A stretch of 64,000 nt of DNA, taken from contig JAQWJE010000052.1 of NCBI GenBank assembly GCA_029248525.1, positions 1 through 64,000 on the forward strand, written 5' to 3'. Both the position numbers and the translations under genes were made by a program. This document shows, one piece after another, positions 8,601 to 18,546 of this stretch (position 1 is its first letter; each line of letters starts with the position of its first letter). Source of the DNA: Candidatus Binatia bacterium (lineage in GTDB: Bacteria > Desulfobacterota > Binatia > UBA12015). The notes below the pieces were generated by a model that saw only the letters and a program-made list of their open reading frames with translations, ran no database searches and was not told where the DNA came from.

Positions 8601-9299
8601 ATGGCCGACGGCAAGACCGCAGATACCGACTTCAAGAACCTCGAGGATTACCTGCCTTATCTCTACCGGCGGCATCCGTGGCACGGGATTCCCATCGGAG
8701 ACGAGGCGCCCGAGCGGATTACGGCGTTTATCGAGATCGTTCCGACAGATACGGTGAAATACGAGCTCGACAAGCGGACGGGATTCCTGAAGGTGGATCG
8801 GCCGCAGAAGTTCTCCAACGTATATCCGAGCCTCTACGGCTTTATTCCGCAGACATATTGCGGCGATGAAACTGGCGCCTATTGCGCCAGCCGGACCGGG
8901 CGCGACCGCGTCGAAGGGGATGGCGATCCTCTCGATATCTGCGTCTTGAGCGAGCGTGATATTTCGCATGGCGATATACTTTGTCAGGCAATTCCGATCG
9001 GCGGCCTTCGGATGATCGACGGCAAGGAAGCCGACGACAAGATCATCGCGGTCCTCGAGGGGGACGCGGTCTACGGCCACTGGCTCGATATCGAGGAGAG
9101 CCCGCACGAGTTGGTCGAGCGGCTGCAGCATTATTTTCTGACCTACAAGCAGGTGCCCGGGGAGGGCGAGGCGGAGGTCGAAATCACCGACGTCTACGGT
9201 CGCGAGGAAGCGCACGAGGTGATCCGTCGCAGCCAGAGGGACTACGAAAATAGCTACGGGCATATCAAGGCGGCCAAGGCCCGCCTCGCGCGCCTCTAG
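8601..9299 (+). CDS. ppa: family I inorganic pyrophosphatase
   Basis: Hydrolyses pyrophosphate in the cytosol, pulling biosynthetic reactions forward. The signature DGDPLDICVL (about 107-116) supplies the Mg2+ aspartates, and upstream TVKYELDKRTGFLKVDR plus YPSLYGFIPQTYCGDE matches the family core. About 232 residues, longer than the 175-residue E. coli enzyme, with extra N- and C-terminal segments. The ATG at 8601 is preferred; a GTG at 8577 would add 8 residues. Neither has a strong ribosome site. Divergent from the zinc-ribbon protein and convergent with the DnaJ gene. Confidence 0.9.
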   Translation: MADGKTADTDFKNLEDYLPYLYRRHPWHGIPIGDEAPERITAFIEIVPTDTVKYELDKRTGFLKVDRPQKFSNVYPSLYGFIPQTYCGDETGAYCASRTGRDRVEGDGDPLDICVLSERDISHGDILCQAIPIGGLRMIDGKEADDKIIAVLEGDAVYGHWLDIEESPHELVERLQHYFLTYKQVPGEGEAEVEITDVYGREEAHEVIRRSQRDYENSYGHIKAAKARLARL

Positions 9300-9383
9300 T
9301 CTCGAATTCGCAAGGTCCTCGAGATCGTCTGGGCCCTTGGCGTCGCGACGGTCGTGAGCTCTCGGGTGCCGGCCACCCGGCGC

Positions 9384-10343
9384 TCAGACCTCCAGCTTCG
9401 CCCGGATATTCGTGCCGTCGTAGAGGCCTTTGAGCTCCTCGGCCATCGCCTCGAGCGCTTCTCCGTTGGGTGGAAGCGTTGCCTGGAGGTGGACATAGAG
9501 ATGGCCACGCTCCTTGGTGCCGCGGCGGGTGGCGCCCTTGCCGGGGAGTCGCAGTTTGCCGCCGTTGGCCGAGCCTTTGGGGATTTTCAGAGTCACCGGT
9601 CCATCGGGGGTGGGGGTGATCACCTCGGCACCCTGGATCAGTTCATGCAGAGCGACGGGCAGGTCGACGTGCAAATGGTCGCCCTCGCGACGAAAGAACG
9701 CGTGCGGTCGCACCTTGAGCTTGAGATAAAGGTCACCGGGAGGACCACCGTTGGCGCCCGGGCTGCCCTTGGCGCGCAGGCGAATCTTGGTGCCCTGGTC
9801 GGCTCCGGGCGGGATCGTGACCTGCAGCTCTCCCATGCCCTGCAGCTGCAAGCCGACTTTGCCGCCGCGCACGGCGTCGAGAAAATCAATCGTGACATTG
9901 CCTTCGGCATCCGAGCCCCGCGTCGGGCCCTGGCGACCGAAACCGAAACCACCGAAGCCACCACCGCCCCGTCCGGAGAGCCGTCCGAGGAGGTCGTCGA
10001 GATCGAAATCGCCGCCGAAATTGGAGAAACCACCGGGTCCGCCTGCAGGGCCGCCGGCGCCGGGATGACCACCGCCCCAACGTTGTTGCGCCCGAGCCTG
10101 ATCTGGCTTGAAGTTGGGGTCGAGTCCCGCGACACCGAATTCGTCGTAGGTCTTGCGCTTGGCCTGGTCGGAAAGAACCTCATTCGCGAAGGAAATTTCC
10201 TTGAACTTGTCAGCCTTTTCCGGGTCGTTCTGGTTCACATCGGGGTGGTATTTCCGCGCCAGCTTGCGGAAGGCTTTGCGGATCGCGTCATCATCGGCGT
10301 CGCGCTCGACCCCGAGGGTCGCATAGAGGTCTGCTTTGGCCAT
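9384..10343 (-). CDS. DnaJ-family co-chaperone without zinc finger (CbpA-like)
   Basis: About 319 residues. The J domain (1-70) has the HPD tripeptide in KYHPDVN (33-35), which stimulates DnaK ATPase. A Gly/Phe-rich linker (GGGHPGAGGPAGG to GGFGGFGFGRQG) follows. The C-terminal substrate-binding beta domains are recognisable from IDFLDAVRGGKVGLQLQG and GDLYLKLKVRPHAFFRREGDHLHVDLPV. The CxxCxGxG zinc finger of true DnaJ is absent, so this is a type II (CbpA/DnaJB-like) protein. A longer frame extends to 10529 but its extra 62 residues are not family-like; the ATG at 10343 begins MAKADLYATLGV. Confidence 0.9.
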   Translation of the reverse strand: MAKADLYATLGVERDADDDAIRKAFRKLARKYHPDVNQNDPEKADKFKEISFANEVLSDQAKRKTYDEFGVAGLDPNFKPDQARAQQRWGGGHPGAGGPAGGPGGFSNFGGDFDLDDLLGRLSGRGGGGFGGFGFGRQGPTRGSDAEGNVTIDFLDAVRGGKVGLQLQGMGELQVTIPPGADQGTKIRLRAKGSPGANGGPPGDLYLKLKVRPHAFFRREGDHLHVDLPVALHELIQGAEVITPTPDGPVTLKIPKGSANGGKLRLPGKGATRRGTKERGHLYVHLQATLPPNGEALEAMAEELKGLYDGTNIRAKLEV

Positions 10344-10483
10344 CACGTGGGTTGTAACCACGAATCGGTCATCTGCAATGGGAAAGGGGCTTTCTGTGGG
10401 GTTTCGGACCATGCGCGGCTCTTGTAGGGAAAGCCGACAAAGCTGCTTTGGAGCGGCACCGGACAGGACCAGGAGAGCAGAGC

Positions 10484-11275
10484 ATGGCAAGACTCGAGGG
10501 AAAGAAAGCGGTGGTAACCGGAGCGGCAAGCGGGATCGGTCGGGCGAGCGTCCTGCGGTTTGCGCAGGAGGGCGCCTCGGTTCTGGCGGTCGATGTCGCC
10601 GAGGAGGGTCTCCGGGAGACGGTAGCGATGGCGCAGGAGGCCGGCGGTGTGGCCGAGGCGCAGGTTGCCGATGGCGGCTCCGAGACCGACGTGGCCGGTA
10701 TCGTCGAGCAATGTGTGGCGAAGTTCGGCCGCCTCGATGTCTTCTATGCGAATGCAGGCATCGGGGGCCCGATGAAGCCCTTCTGGGAGATGACGGCCGA
10801 GGAGTGGGAGCCCGTCGTGCGGGTCAATCTGATCGGCCCTTTTCTCGCGATCAAATACGCATCTCTCGCGATGCGCGACACCGGTGGTGGGTCGATTATT
10901 TGCACGGCATCGGTCGCCGGCTTGCGCTCGGGTGCAGGTCCGACTCCCTATAGCGCGACCAAGGCCGGCGTGATCAACCTGGTGCAGACCACAGCATCCC
11001 AACTCACCGGGCTCGGGATTCGGGTCAATGCGATCTGTCCGGGCCTGATCGAGACCGGCATGACCCAGCCGATGTTCGATATGGCTCGCGCGGTGGGCAA
11101 AGGCGACCGCATCGGTCAGCTCAACCCCTTGCAGCGAGCGGGAGAGCCCGTCGAGATGGCCAACGTCGCGCTATTCCTGGCCAGCGACGAGGCGAGCTAC
11201 GTGAATGGCCAGGCCTATGCCGCGGATGCCGGGCTGTCCTGCTCGCATCCCTTCGTGCCGGGGCGTATGGCCTGA
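10484..11275 (+). CDS. short-chain dehydrogenase/reductase
   Basis: About 263 residues. A classical SDR with the cofactor motif TGAASGIG (12-19), YANAG (88-92), catalytic Ser143, Tyr156 and Lys160 in YSATK, and a terminal NGQAYAADAG strand. Asp37 after the second strand (LAVDV) suggests NAD(H) preference. The ATG at 10484 follows an AGGAGAG site; the longer frame from 10448 adds 12 residues without family match. Substrate is unknown. It stands alone, divergent from the DnaJ gene. Confidence 0.9.
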   Translation: MARLEGKKAVVTGAASGIGRASVLRFAQEGASVLAVDVAEEGLRETVAMAQEAGGVAEAQVADGGSETDVAGIVEQCVAKFGRLDVFYANAGIGGPMKPFWEMTAEEWEPVVRVNLIGPFLAIKYASLAMRDTGGGSIICTASVAGLRSGAGPTPYSATKAGVINLVQTTASQLTGLGIRVNAICPGLIETGMTQPMFDMARAVGKGDRIGQLNPLQRAGEPVEMANVALFLASDEASYVNGQAYAADAGLSCSHPFVPGRMA

Positions 11276-11341
11276 GCCCGTCGGGACGAAGCGCAGCTTT
11301 CCCCGAAGGGCGCGGGGCCGTGGAGACGGGAGTGCGGGCGA

Positions 11342-11379
11342 GGGACTGTGGTGCGGGACTGCGGTGCGGGACTGCGGGC
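11342..11379. repeat. 13-bp tandem repeat
   Basis: The unit GGGACTGYGGTGC occurs twice (11342-11354, 11355-11367) with a third partial copy to 11379. It lies in the 125-base gap between the convergent SDR and DUF255 genes. Probably slippage-derived; no function evident. Confidence 0.7.
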
Positions 11380-11400
11380 GAAGGACCGCGGCCGCATGCC

Positions 11401-13812
11401 TCAGGAGTAGGGCTGGACTTTGCCGAGCTGTTCCCGAAAGACCTCGGGCGACGACGTGGGAAGCTCGCAGACGCGGTTCTCGCAGACGTAGGCGGTCACC
11501 TGCCCCGAGCGAGCGACTTTGCCTCGCAGAAGAGGGACGGTTTCGGCCAACTCATCGAGGTTTGCCCCCTCGGTGGCCCGAATCTGCACAGCATTCGGTT
11601 GGAAACTCGCGGCCAGAACCGCGTCGAAGGCGGCCGTGGACGCTTCCCGATCCGGTGCAATCAGAAGGATCTCGCGTGGGGTATCGAGTCGGAAGTCGAG
11701 AGCGGCAAGCATGCGCGGCGAGCCTGCGCCTCCTCGATTCAGTGTCACCGAAAAAGCCGCCAGGCTGCGTTCGGCCTCTTCGCGGTAGGCATCCTCGGTG
11801 AGAATCGTCGCCAGCCGCAGAAGGTTTTGGATCGTGACGGAATTTCCCGAGGGGCGAGCGCCATCGTAGCTTGGCTTCTTGCGCGTGAGGAGCGATTCAC
11901 TATCCGAGGCGGTGAAATAATAGCCGCCCGCCGGGTCGAGGAACTTTTGGTCCTGGACTGCCTGTATTTCGACAGCGGCCGTCAGCCAGCGTGGCTCGCC
12001 GGTGGTTTCGAAGAGGTCGAGCAGACCGAAGATCAGATAAGCGTAATCGTCGAGGACGGCGACACCGCCGATCTGTCCGTTTCGCCAGCTGCGTCCCAGC
12101 GCGCCGCGGTTGACGAGGTTGTCGAGGATGAAGCCTGCTGCGTCGCGGGCACGTTGGGTAAGCTCGGGGTCTTGCAGGATGCGGCCTCCGCGCGCGAGCG
12201 CACTGATCATCAAACCGTTCCAGCCCGCCAGAATCTTGTCATCGAGCAGGGGAGCCGGCCGTGTCTGGCGATGGTCGTAGAGCACCTCACGGGCCCGAGC
12301 CAGACGGGTGCGCACCTCTTCGGGCGTCAACTCGGTCAGCGCAGCCACGCTCTCGAGTGACAGGGATGTATGGAAAATATTGCGGCCTTCGAAGTTGCCT
12401 CCCGCGGTGGTGCCGTAGTGAAGCTCGATCAGGCGCACGTCCTCGGGCGAGAGTAATTCGCCGAGTTCTTCAGGCGTCCAGGTAAAGAAATATCCCTCTT
12501 CCTGATGCCCGCCGGGCACCTCGCTGTCGGCATCGGTAGCCGAGAAGAACCCACCATCGATATGAGTCATTTCGCGACCGATATAGTCGAGGATCTCGGT
12601 GGCGACGTTGCGGTAGAGGGGTTTGCCCGTCACTTGAAATGCTTCGAGATAGGTTTGGGCCAAAAGCGCGTTGTCATAGAGCATCTTCTCGAAATGAGGG
12701 ACCAGCCAGCGCTTGTCGACGGAGTAGCGATGAAAGCCCCCGCCGACATGGTCTCGAATCCCGCCCCCGGCCATCTTGTCGAGGGTGCGTGTGGCGGCCG
12801 CCAGCGAGTCCGGATCGCCGGTGCGACGATAATGACGCAACAAGAACTCGATATTCGAAGACCTCGGGAATTTGGGTGCACTGCCGAAGCCACCCCAGTC
12901 GGCATCGTGACGCGCTTGCAGTTGTTTGGCTGTCCGTTGCAGCGCCGCGGTGTCAGGGACGGCGGCGGGCGGTCGACCGCGCGACTGGGCTTGCAGGTCG
13001 GCGGTGATTTTTCGGGCTTCTTGCGCGACACCTGCCGGATCGGATTCATGGCGGTTGGCCAGCTCCAGAAGGATTTCGCGCAGACCGGCGCGACTTCCGC
13101 GGTCGCCGCGACGCGCCGGGAAATAGGTGCCGCCAAAAAATGGTTCACCCTCCGGCGTCAAAACCACCGTCATGGGCCAACCCCCGCCGCCCGAGAGCAT
13201 CCGGACGGCATCCATATGCACCGCATCGATATCAGGCCGTTCTTCGCGGTCGACCTTGATGGGCACAAACCGTTCGTTGAGAATGCGGGCAATCTCCTCG
13301 TCCTCGAAAGATTCGCCCTCCATGACATGGCACCAATGACAGGTTGAGTATCCGACCGAGAGAAATACGGGTCGATTGCTTGCCTTGGCCTCCGCGAAGG
13401 CTTCCGGTCCCCAGGGATACCAGGACACGGGATTATGTGCGTGCTGCAGCAGGTAGGGGCTCGACGCGGTCATCAGACGGTTGGTGTATTTCGGGCCCCC
13501 ATCCTTGCGTAAATGATGCGTGCGCGGTTCATAGCCGGCTGGTTGTGCGGCAAGGGCGCGCGTCAGAGCCGCTCGTGTTGTGGGGGCGAAGGAGGAAGCC
13601 CCGGGAAGCGCCTGCGGGACGCGCCAATGGAGGCGACGTGCCTGATCGGCCTGATTTACCTGACGCTCCGGATTCTCCTCGGGCTGCCCGGGCTCCCCGG
13701 GCGCACAGGCACTGCTCATGCAGGTCAGGCCGATCAGCCCGACAAGCCCGATGAGGATGCGAAAAGATTTCGCCGCGGTCGGGGATTCCCGGCGGATGTA
13801 TTCAGACGGCAT
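11401..13812 (-). CDS. thioredoxin-fold DUF255 protein (YyaL/SPATA20 family)
   Basis: 803 residues. A hydrophobic export segment (about 18-35) leads to CMSSAC; the match to a lipobox is poor, so it may be secreted or a noncanonical lipoprotein. The DUF255 thioredoxin-like domain follows (about 110-270): [17 protein letters not shown], then [14 protein letters not shown] with the CxxC at 158-161. The rest forms the long alpha/alpha barrel found in YyaL and SPATA20, with [33 protein letters not shown]. The biochemical role of the family is unresolved; disulphide or glycan chemistry has been suggested from folds only. An exported version is somewhat unusual, since many relatives are cytosolic. 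Confidence 0.85.
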   Translation of the reverse strand: MPSEYIRRESPTAAKSFRILIGLVGLIGLTCMSSACAPGEPGQPEENPERQVNQADQARRLHWRVPQALPGASSFAPTTRAALTRALAAQPAGYEPRTHHLRKDGGPKYTNRLMTASSPYLLQHAHNPVSWYPWGPEAFAEAKASNRPVFLSVGYSTCHWCHVMEGESFEDEEIARILNERFVPIKVDREERPDIDAVHMDAVRMLSGGGGWPMTVVLTPEGEPFFGGTYFPARRGDRGSRAGLREILLELANRHESDPAGVAQEARKITADLQAQSRGRPPAAVPDTAALQRTAKQLQARHDADWGGFGSAPKFPRSSNIEFLLRHYRRTGDPDSLAAATRTLDKMAGGGIRDHVGGGFHRYSVDKRWLVPHFEKMLYDNALLAQTYLEAFQVTGKPLYRNVATEILDYIGREMTHIDGGFFSATDADSEVPGGHQEEGYFFTWTPEELGELLSPEDVRLIELHYGTTAGGNFEGRNIFHTSLSLESVAALTELTPEEVRTRLARAREVLYDHRQTRPAPLLDDKILAGWNGLMISALARGGRILQDPELTQRARDAAGFILDNLVNRGALGRSWRNGQIGGVAVLDDYAYLIFGLLDLFETTGEPRWLTAAVEIQAVQDQKFLDPAGGYYFTASDSESLLTRKKPSYDGARPSGNSVTIQNLLRLATILTEDAYREEAERSLAAFSVTLNRGGAGSPRMLAALDFRLDTPREILLIAPDREASTAAFDAVLAASFQPNAVQIRATEGANLDELAETVPLLRGKVARSGQVTAYVCENRVCELPTSSPEVFREQLGKVQPYS
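13642..13737. repeat. 13-bp perfect inverted repeat inside DUF255 gene
   Basis: CTGATCGGCCTGA (13642-13654) and TCAGGCCGATCAG (13725-13737) are exact inverted copies about 70 bases apart, within the signal and linker region of the DUF255 gene. It could form a stem in the early mRNA, or may be chance in a GC-rich, Leu/Gly-rich stretch. Confidence 0.5.
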
Positions 13813-13836
13813 ATCATCAGTGCTATCACCTTTTGG

Positions 13837-15039
13837 GTGACGGGAAATCCATCAAGTGCCAAGCGCAAAATGGCGTGGATTGCCGGCTTCTACTTTGCCG
13901 AGGGTTTGCCCTTCGGCATCGTGGTCGACAATCTGCCGGTCTATTTTCGCGTGCACGGGGTATCGCTCGCGGCCATCGGGCTGCTCAGCCTGCTCGGATT
14001 GCCGTGGACGCTGAAAGTGCTCTGGGCTCCGTTGGTCGATCGCTTTGGCGAGCGTCGGCATTGGATCACCGGTGCCCTGGTCTCGATGGGGGCGATTCTT
14101 CTGGTGCTCCCGTGGTTGGATCCGAGCAGTCCCGGTTTCTGGATATGGTCGCTTCTGTTGCTCTTTACGGTCGCGTCGGCGACGCAGGATGTCGCGATCG
14201 ACGCCTGGACCATCGGAATCGTCTCCCCGGGCGAGGAGGGGATGGCCAACGGGATTCGAGTATCGGCATACCGCGTCGCCTTGATTCTGGCCGGTGGGGG
14301 CTTGGTGGTTCTGGCCGGGCAATTCGGATGGGCGGTCGTATTTCCCCTCGCATCGGCCATATTTTTTCTGCTGGCGCTGGGAGCGTGGCGGAGTCCGCGG
14401 CCGGAGATCGCGCCCCGAGAGACGACGCGCGGTTGGTATGCGCCGCTGCTGGCATGGGTGCGCCGGCCGGGCGCGCTCGCGGTGGTCGCCTTTATCCTTC
14501 TCTACAAATTGGGCGATGCGGCGATGGGGCCGATGGTCAAGCCGTTCTGGCTGGATCGAGGTCTGACTCTCGAGGAGATCGGCGTGGTCTCGACCGGATT
14601 TGGCGTCGGTGCGAGTGTGGCCGGGGCTCTGGCGGGCGGTTGGCTGACCTCACGCTACGGTATCCTCCGCGGGCTGATCTTTCTCGGGGCGCTGCAGGCA
14701 TTCTCCAATTTGGGATACGCCGCGGTAGCCCTCGGGGACGGGGGCCGCCTGAGTATTTACGCCGCATCACTTTTCGAGAGTTTCACCGGGGGGCTGGGAA
14801 CTGCGGCATTCCTCGCCTTTTTAATGCATATTTGTGATCCGGAGGAGGCCGCGACAGAATATGCGCTGCTGAGTGCCCTCTTTGGTCTGACGCGGACTCT
14901 CGCCGGAAGTATCAGCGGTTTTTCGGCGGCGTTTCTCGGATATGGGCCTTTCTTCGTGCTGACCTTTGTTTTGTCCTTTCCGGCATATCTTCTCTTTCCG
15001 CGGGTGCGCCGCTGGATTCATGACGCGCCTCTTGATTAG
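13837..15039 (+). CDS. MFS transporter, AmpG-like
   Basis: About 400 residues with some 12 membrane helices. The sequence tracks AmpG/PAT permeases: [18 protein letters not shown] in helix 1, [19 protein letters not shown] at the helix 2-3 loop (the MFS A-like motif) and [16 protein letters not shown] in helix 4. AmpG proteins import muropeptides; this homologue may carry a similar or another amphipathic substrate. The GTG at 13837 gives a short basic cytosolic N-terminus (AKRK) before helix 1; the ATG at 13870 would start inside the helix. Neither has a clear ribosome site. A much longer frame from 13513 overlaps the DUF255 gene and is rejected. The acyltransferase gene follows after 9 bases, probably co-transcribed. 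Confidence 0.8.
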   Translation: MTGNPSSAKRKMAWIAGFYFAEGLPFGIVVDNLPVYFRVHGVSLAAIGLLSLLGLPWTLKVLWAPLVDRFGERRHWITGALVSMGAILLVLPWLDPSSPGFWIWSLLLLFTVASATQDVAIDAWTIGIVSPGEEGMANGIRVSAYRVALILAGGGLVVLAGQFGWAVVFPLASAIFFLLALGAWRSPRPEIAPRETTRGWYAPLLAWVRRPGALAVVAFILLYKLGDAAMGPMVKPFWLDRGLTLEEIGVVSTGFGVGASVAGALAGGWLTSRYGILRGLIFLGALQAFSNLGYAAVALGDGGRLSIYAASLFESFTGGLGTAAFLAFLMHICDPEEAATEYALLSALFGLTRTLAGSISGFSAAFLGYGPFFVLTFVLSFPAYLLFPRVRRWIHDAPLD

Positions 15040-15048
15040 GTCGAGGAG

Positions 15049-16248
15049 ATGGCATCGGTCACCACAGGAAATCCGGCAGGTCCGCGTTTGCGCGATCGGT
15101 TCGCGCCGGTGGACCCGCTCGCACCGCGTCGGCAGGACTATCTCGACAACCTGAGAGTCTGCCTCACGATGCTGGTCATCATGCATCATTGTGCGATTGC
15201 CTTTGGCGCGACCGGGGATTGGGTGTTCAAGATTGATCCGCGCGGCGCGAGCCTGAGCGTCCTGGCCATGACTCTTTTCACGGGGATCAATCAGGCATTT
15301 TTCATGAGTCTCTTTTTCGGGATTTCGGGTTACTTCACCCCGGCCGCTTTTGATCGCAACGGGTCGACCCGATTTCTGCGCAGTCGGCTCGTGCGGCTCG
15401 GGGTTCCCCTTCTCGCATATTTCTTCCTGATCAACCCGACGGTGAATTGGATGGCCTTGCGCTTCGAAGGCGTCACCGACACTTCGTATGCCTTTTTCAT
15501 GGGTACCTATGGCTTCCGATTCTTCGGGTTGGGAGTGACCTGGTTTCTGTTTGCCCTGCTGCTCTTTGCTTACGGGTACGCCGTGATGCGGCGCCTGCGG
15601 GAGGCACCGATTCCGCCGCAACGACCGCGCCCCTTCCCCTCACATCTCGCAATCTTCAGTTTTATTTTCGGGCTGGGCGTTTTCACTTACTTCGTGCGGA
15701 CCTGGTTCCCGGCGGGGCAAGTCATCCCCTATGTCAATTTGAACGTCGGAGAATTCCCGCTCTATCTCGCTGGTTGGATCGTCGGCATCCAGAGCTGGCG
15801 GTATGGCTGGATCGAGATGATTGACTACAGCCGGATGCGGGTCTGGGTGGGCGTGGCGGTCCTGGCGATCGTGCTGATGCCGCCCATGATCATTCTGGGT
15901 GTCGATGTCACGATGAATTTCGACGAATTTTTTGGTGGATGGGGCCCTCTCGCCTTCCTCTACAGCCTCTGGCAAACTACCGTTTTTGTCGGGGTGTCTT
16001 TGGGGCTGCTCTATTTGTTTCGGGTGCATCTGGCGGGCACAGGTCCGCTCCCACGGGGTCTGACACGCACCGCCTACGCCGCCTATATTGTTCATCCGCT
16101 CTTCGTTGTGCCCTTGACCGAGTTGGTCGTGCAATTCCCGACAATTCCACTGATACATTTCATGCTGCTCTTCCCGCTGGCGATTTGTGCAAGCTTTTTC
16201 GCCGGGGCCTTGCTCTGCCGCTTGCCCGTCCTGAAGCGAATCCTCTAG
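15049..16248 (+). CDS. acyltransferase 3 family membrane protein
   Basis: 399 residues and about 10 membrane helices. The N-terminal family motif is YLDNLRVCLTMLVIMHHCAIAFG, with the conserved helix-1 His. RFLRSRLVRLGVPLLAYFF, typical of the acyltransferase 3 (OafA/YrhL) core, follows. Such proteins move acyl groups onto surface glycans, lipids or exported small molecules. It starts 9 bases after the AmpG-like gene with a purine-rich AGGTCGAGGAG stretch directly before the ATG, suggesting one transcript and a shared envelope role. The acceptor is unknown. Confidence 0.85.
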   Translation: MASVTTGNPAGPRLRDRFAPVDPLAPRRQDYLDNLRVCLTMLVIMHHCAIAFGATGDWVFKIDPRGASLSVLAMTLFTGINQAFFMSLFFGISGYFTPAAFDRNGSTRFLRSRLVRLGVPLLAYFFLINPTVNWMALRFEGVTDTSYAFFMGTYGFRFFGLGVTWFLFALLLFAYGYAVMRRLREAPIPPQRPRPFPSHLAIFSFIFGLGVFTYFVRTWFPAGQVIPYVNLNVGEFPLYLAGWIVGIQSWRYGWIEMIDYSRMRVWVGVAVLAIVLMPPMIILGVDVTMNFDEFFGGWGPLAFLYSLWQTTVFVGVSLGLLYLFRVHLAGTGPLPRGLTRTAYAAYIVHPLFVVPLTELVVQFPTIPLIHFMLLFPLAICASFFAGALLCRLPVLKRIL

Positions 16249-16279
16249 CCTTCGCTGTTGTTGCTCGAGAGGGAATCCA

Positions 16280-17326
16280 ATGAACACGAAAATTTTCGAT
16301 CTGAACGAAGCGGAGGCCTGCGCGGTTCTGCAGATTTTCAAAGCGGTTGCGACCGACGAGGGTAGGTTGCCCTTGCACGAGATTCATCAAAAGACTCTTG
16401 CTGCGATTGCCGAGCATGTCTTTCATGCCGATGTGGACTTGAGCGGTTTGCCCGCATCTTTTGCCGGGGCACTGGAATCAATCGTCGACGAAGCTCTGCG
16501 CCACGAGGTCGTTCATATGGCCTCGGTTCTGCCCTACCTCGAGACAGACGATCTGGCGGAGCGAGGCGAGGCCCTGGGCCGACTCGCCAAGGCCTGGGAA
16601 GTCTCCGACCTGACGGTCAAGGGAGCGCTCTCTCTTGCCAAGGGCCATAAAACACTTCTGTATCTGGACAGCTTCCGGACCAACAAACCCGAACTCGGAC
16701 AGGGCGTGGCGGCGCTCTCCTGGGGGTTTCTGAAAAGCTCCCTGCATCTCGATGGCGACAAGAAGGAGCTGGCTCGGTACGAAAGTCTTCGCGAATTACC
16801 GGCCGATACCTTCGGCCGCACTCTGGTCGCGTATTACGAGGACAATCTCTTCCCGCTGCCCGGCAGCGTGGGTTCTCCGTTTTCGAATAATCTGACGGCG
16901 CATGATCGTCATCATGTGCTTGCCGGGTACGACACGACTCCGCTCGGCGAACTTTGCGTATTTTCCTTCGATGGTGCGTTGTCGAGGGCGAATTATAGCG
17001 GGGCGATGATCGGCGTCGTAGCGCAATTTCAACTCGGCTACGCCTATGACCCGACAGTGCGAGCCTGGCGTCACCAATTCGATCCGGACAGGGTGTACCG
17101 AGCGGCCGAGCGGGGACATGCATGCAAGGTCAATTACCTGGATGAGTCGATCGATCTCGATGCCTTGATGACCAAGCCGCTCAATGAGGTCCGCGAGCAT
17201 TTCGGTATTCCGCTGGAGGGTGCGCTGGTGCGGGGCCCCGATGATCGCTGGTGTGGCGAGATGGGGCCGGTCGGGGAGCGCGAGAGCCCGGACATTGCCA
17301 AAGAAGGACTCCTGAAGTTCGATTGA
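16280..17326 (+). CDS. two-domain protein: TerB-like N-terminus fused to Coq4-like domain
   Basis: 348 residues. The C-terminal part (about 172-300) matches the Coq4 fold: LPADTFGRTLVAYYEDN, then the metal motif HDxxH-x11-E, fully present as His208, Asp209, His212 and Glu224 in LTAHDRHHVLAGYDTTPLGELCVF. In ubiquinone biosynthesis Coq4 organises the CoQ complex and acts in ring C1 decarboxylation and hydroxylation. The N-terminal 130 residues are all-helical and acidic (DEGRLPLHEIHQKTLAAIAEHVF, then VVHMASVLPYLETDD), resembling the TerB fold; this part is tentative. No ubi gene is nearby. It begins 31 bases after the acyltransferase gene. Function not established. Confidence 0.65.
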   Translation: MNTKIFDLNEAEACAVLQIFKAVATDEGRLPLHEIHQKTLAAIAEHVFHADVDLSGLPASFAGALESIVDEALRHEVVHMASVLPYLETDDLAERGEALGRLAKAWEVSDLTVKGALSLAKGHKTLLYLDSFRTNKPELGQGVAALSWGFLKSSLHLDGDKKELARYESLRELPADTFGRTLVAYYEDNLFPLPGSVGSPFSNNLTAHDRHHVLAGYDTTPLGELCVFSFDGALSRANYSGAMIGVVAQFQLGYAYDPTVRAWRHQFDPDRVYRAAERGHACKVNYLDESIDLDALMTKPLNEVREHFGIPLEGALVRGPDDRWCGEMGPVGERESPDIAKEGLLKFD

Positions 17327-17415
17327 ACGCCAGGCGCTGGTGACCGCGGGTTCGGGCGGTTTGAAGCACTCTCGACAGGATGCCGAACCCCGGATCTGTG
17401 CTACTGTGGCCCAGC

Positions 17416-18546
17416 ATGGATCGGGAGAGACTCATCCGTCTGGAGGAATCGGATTCCGGACAACTACAGCTTTGGGTCGGAGGTCAGTGGGCTCTGGCCG
17501 ATGGTGTGCCTGAACTGGATGAGCTGCAGACGCGGATTGCCGGGGGCCGCCAGGCGGTCCTCAGCATGCATGTCGAGGAGCTCGAGGCGTGGGATTCCAG
17601 TCTGGTAGCTTTTCTGGTCGGCGCGGCCTCGCTTGCCGATCAGGGGCAATGCGCGGTCGATTACGACCAGTTGCCCTCGGGCCTGCAGCGCCTGCTCGCT
17701 TTGGCGCGTGCCGTTCCCGAGAAAGAAGACGCTCGAACAGCGCCGGTGCCTCCCTCCTTCCTCGAGAAGTTGGGCGACGGCTGGTTGGCCCTGGCCGCCG
17801 AGTTCCGCTCCGGCCTTGAGTTTGTCGGTGAAGCCGCATTGAGCCTGGTGCGGCTGGCTCGCGGTCAGGCGCGTTTCCGTCGCTCCGATTTACTCCTCTT
17901 GATTGAGGACTGCGGGGTCCGGGCCTTGCCTATCGTCACGCTGATCTCGTTTTTGGTGGGAATGATTCTGGCCTTCGTCGGCGCGATCCAGTTGCAGCAG
18001 TTTGGCGCCGAGATTTACGTCGCAAATCTGGTCGGGATCGCGATGCTGCGCGAGATGGGCGCGATGATGGCCGCGATTATCATGGCGGGGCGCACGGGCG
18101 CTGCCTTCGCGGCCCAGTTGGGAACCATGCGGGTCACGCAGGAGATTGATGCTCTCACCACGATGGGGATTTCTCCGATGGATTTCGTTGTTTTGCCGCG
18201 CATGGTGGCCTTGTGTTTGATGATGCCACTGCTGGCGCTTTTCGCGGACCTCGTGGGCGTTTTGGGCGGGGCCGTTGTCGGCGCCACAATGCTCGACCTT
18301 TCACCCTCTCTTTACCTGCGCCAGACGGTCGAGGCGGTCTCATTCTCGGACTTCTCTTCCGGGCTTCTCAAATCAGCTGTCTTCGGGGTGCTGATTGCCG
18401 TGGCGGGTTGCCTTCGCGGGATGCAATGCGGCAATAGTTCCTCGGCAGTCGGTGAGGCCGCAACGTCTGCGGTGGTCACCGGGATCGTCCTGATCATCGT
18501 AGCGGATGCCACCTTTACCGTCCTTTTCAATATTGTCGGGTTTTAA
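17416..18546 (+). CDS. mlaE: MlaE-type ABC permease with fused STAS-like N-terminal domain
   Basis: About 376 residues. Residues 1-105 resemble a STAS domain (LQLWVGGQWALAD, then LEAWDSSLVAFLVGAASLADQ and LPSGLQRLLALA); in E. coli this role is played by the separate MlaB. The rest is MlaE permease: ALPIVTLISFLVGMILAFVGAIQLQQFGAEIYVANLVGIAMLREMGAMMAAIIMAGRTGAAFAA, then EIDALTTMGISPMDFVVLPR. Together with MlaF and MlaD it forms an inner-membrane lipid transporter linking the inner and outer membranes. The ATG at 17416 was chosen; 17380 is 12 codons upstream in frame. It leads a four-gene operon, with mlaF following directly after its stop. Confidence 0.9.
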   Translation: MDRERLIRLEESDSGQLQLWVGGQWALADGVPELDELQTRIAGGRQAVLSMHVEELEAWDSSLVAFLVGAASLADQGQCAVDYDQLPSGLQRLLALARAVPEKEDARTAPVPPSFLEKLGDGWLALAAEFRSGLEFVGEAALSLVRLARGQARFRRSDLLLLIEDCGVRALPIVTLISFLVGMILAFVGAIQLQQFGAEIYVANLVGIAMLREMGAMMAAIIMAGRTGAAFAAQLGTMRVTQEIDALTTMGISPMDFVVLPRMVALCLMMPLLALFADLVGVLGGAVVGATMLDLSPSLYLRQTVEAVSFSDFSSGLLKSAVFGVLIAVAGCLRGMQCGNSSSAVGEAATSAVVTGIVLIIVADATFTVLFNIVGF

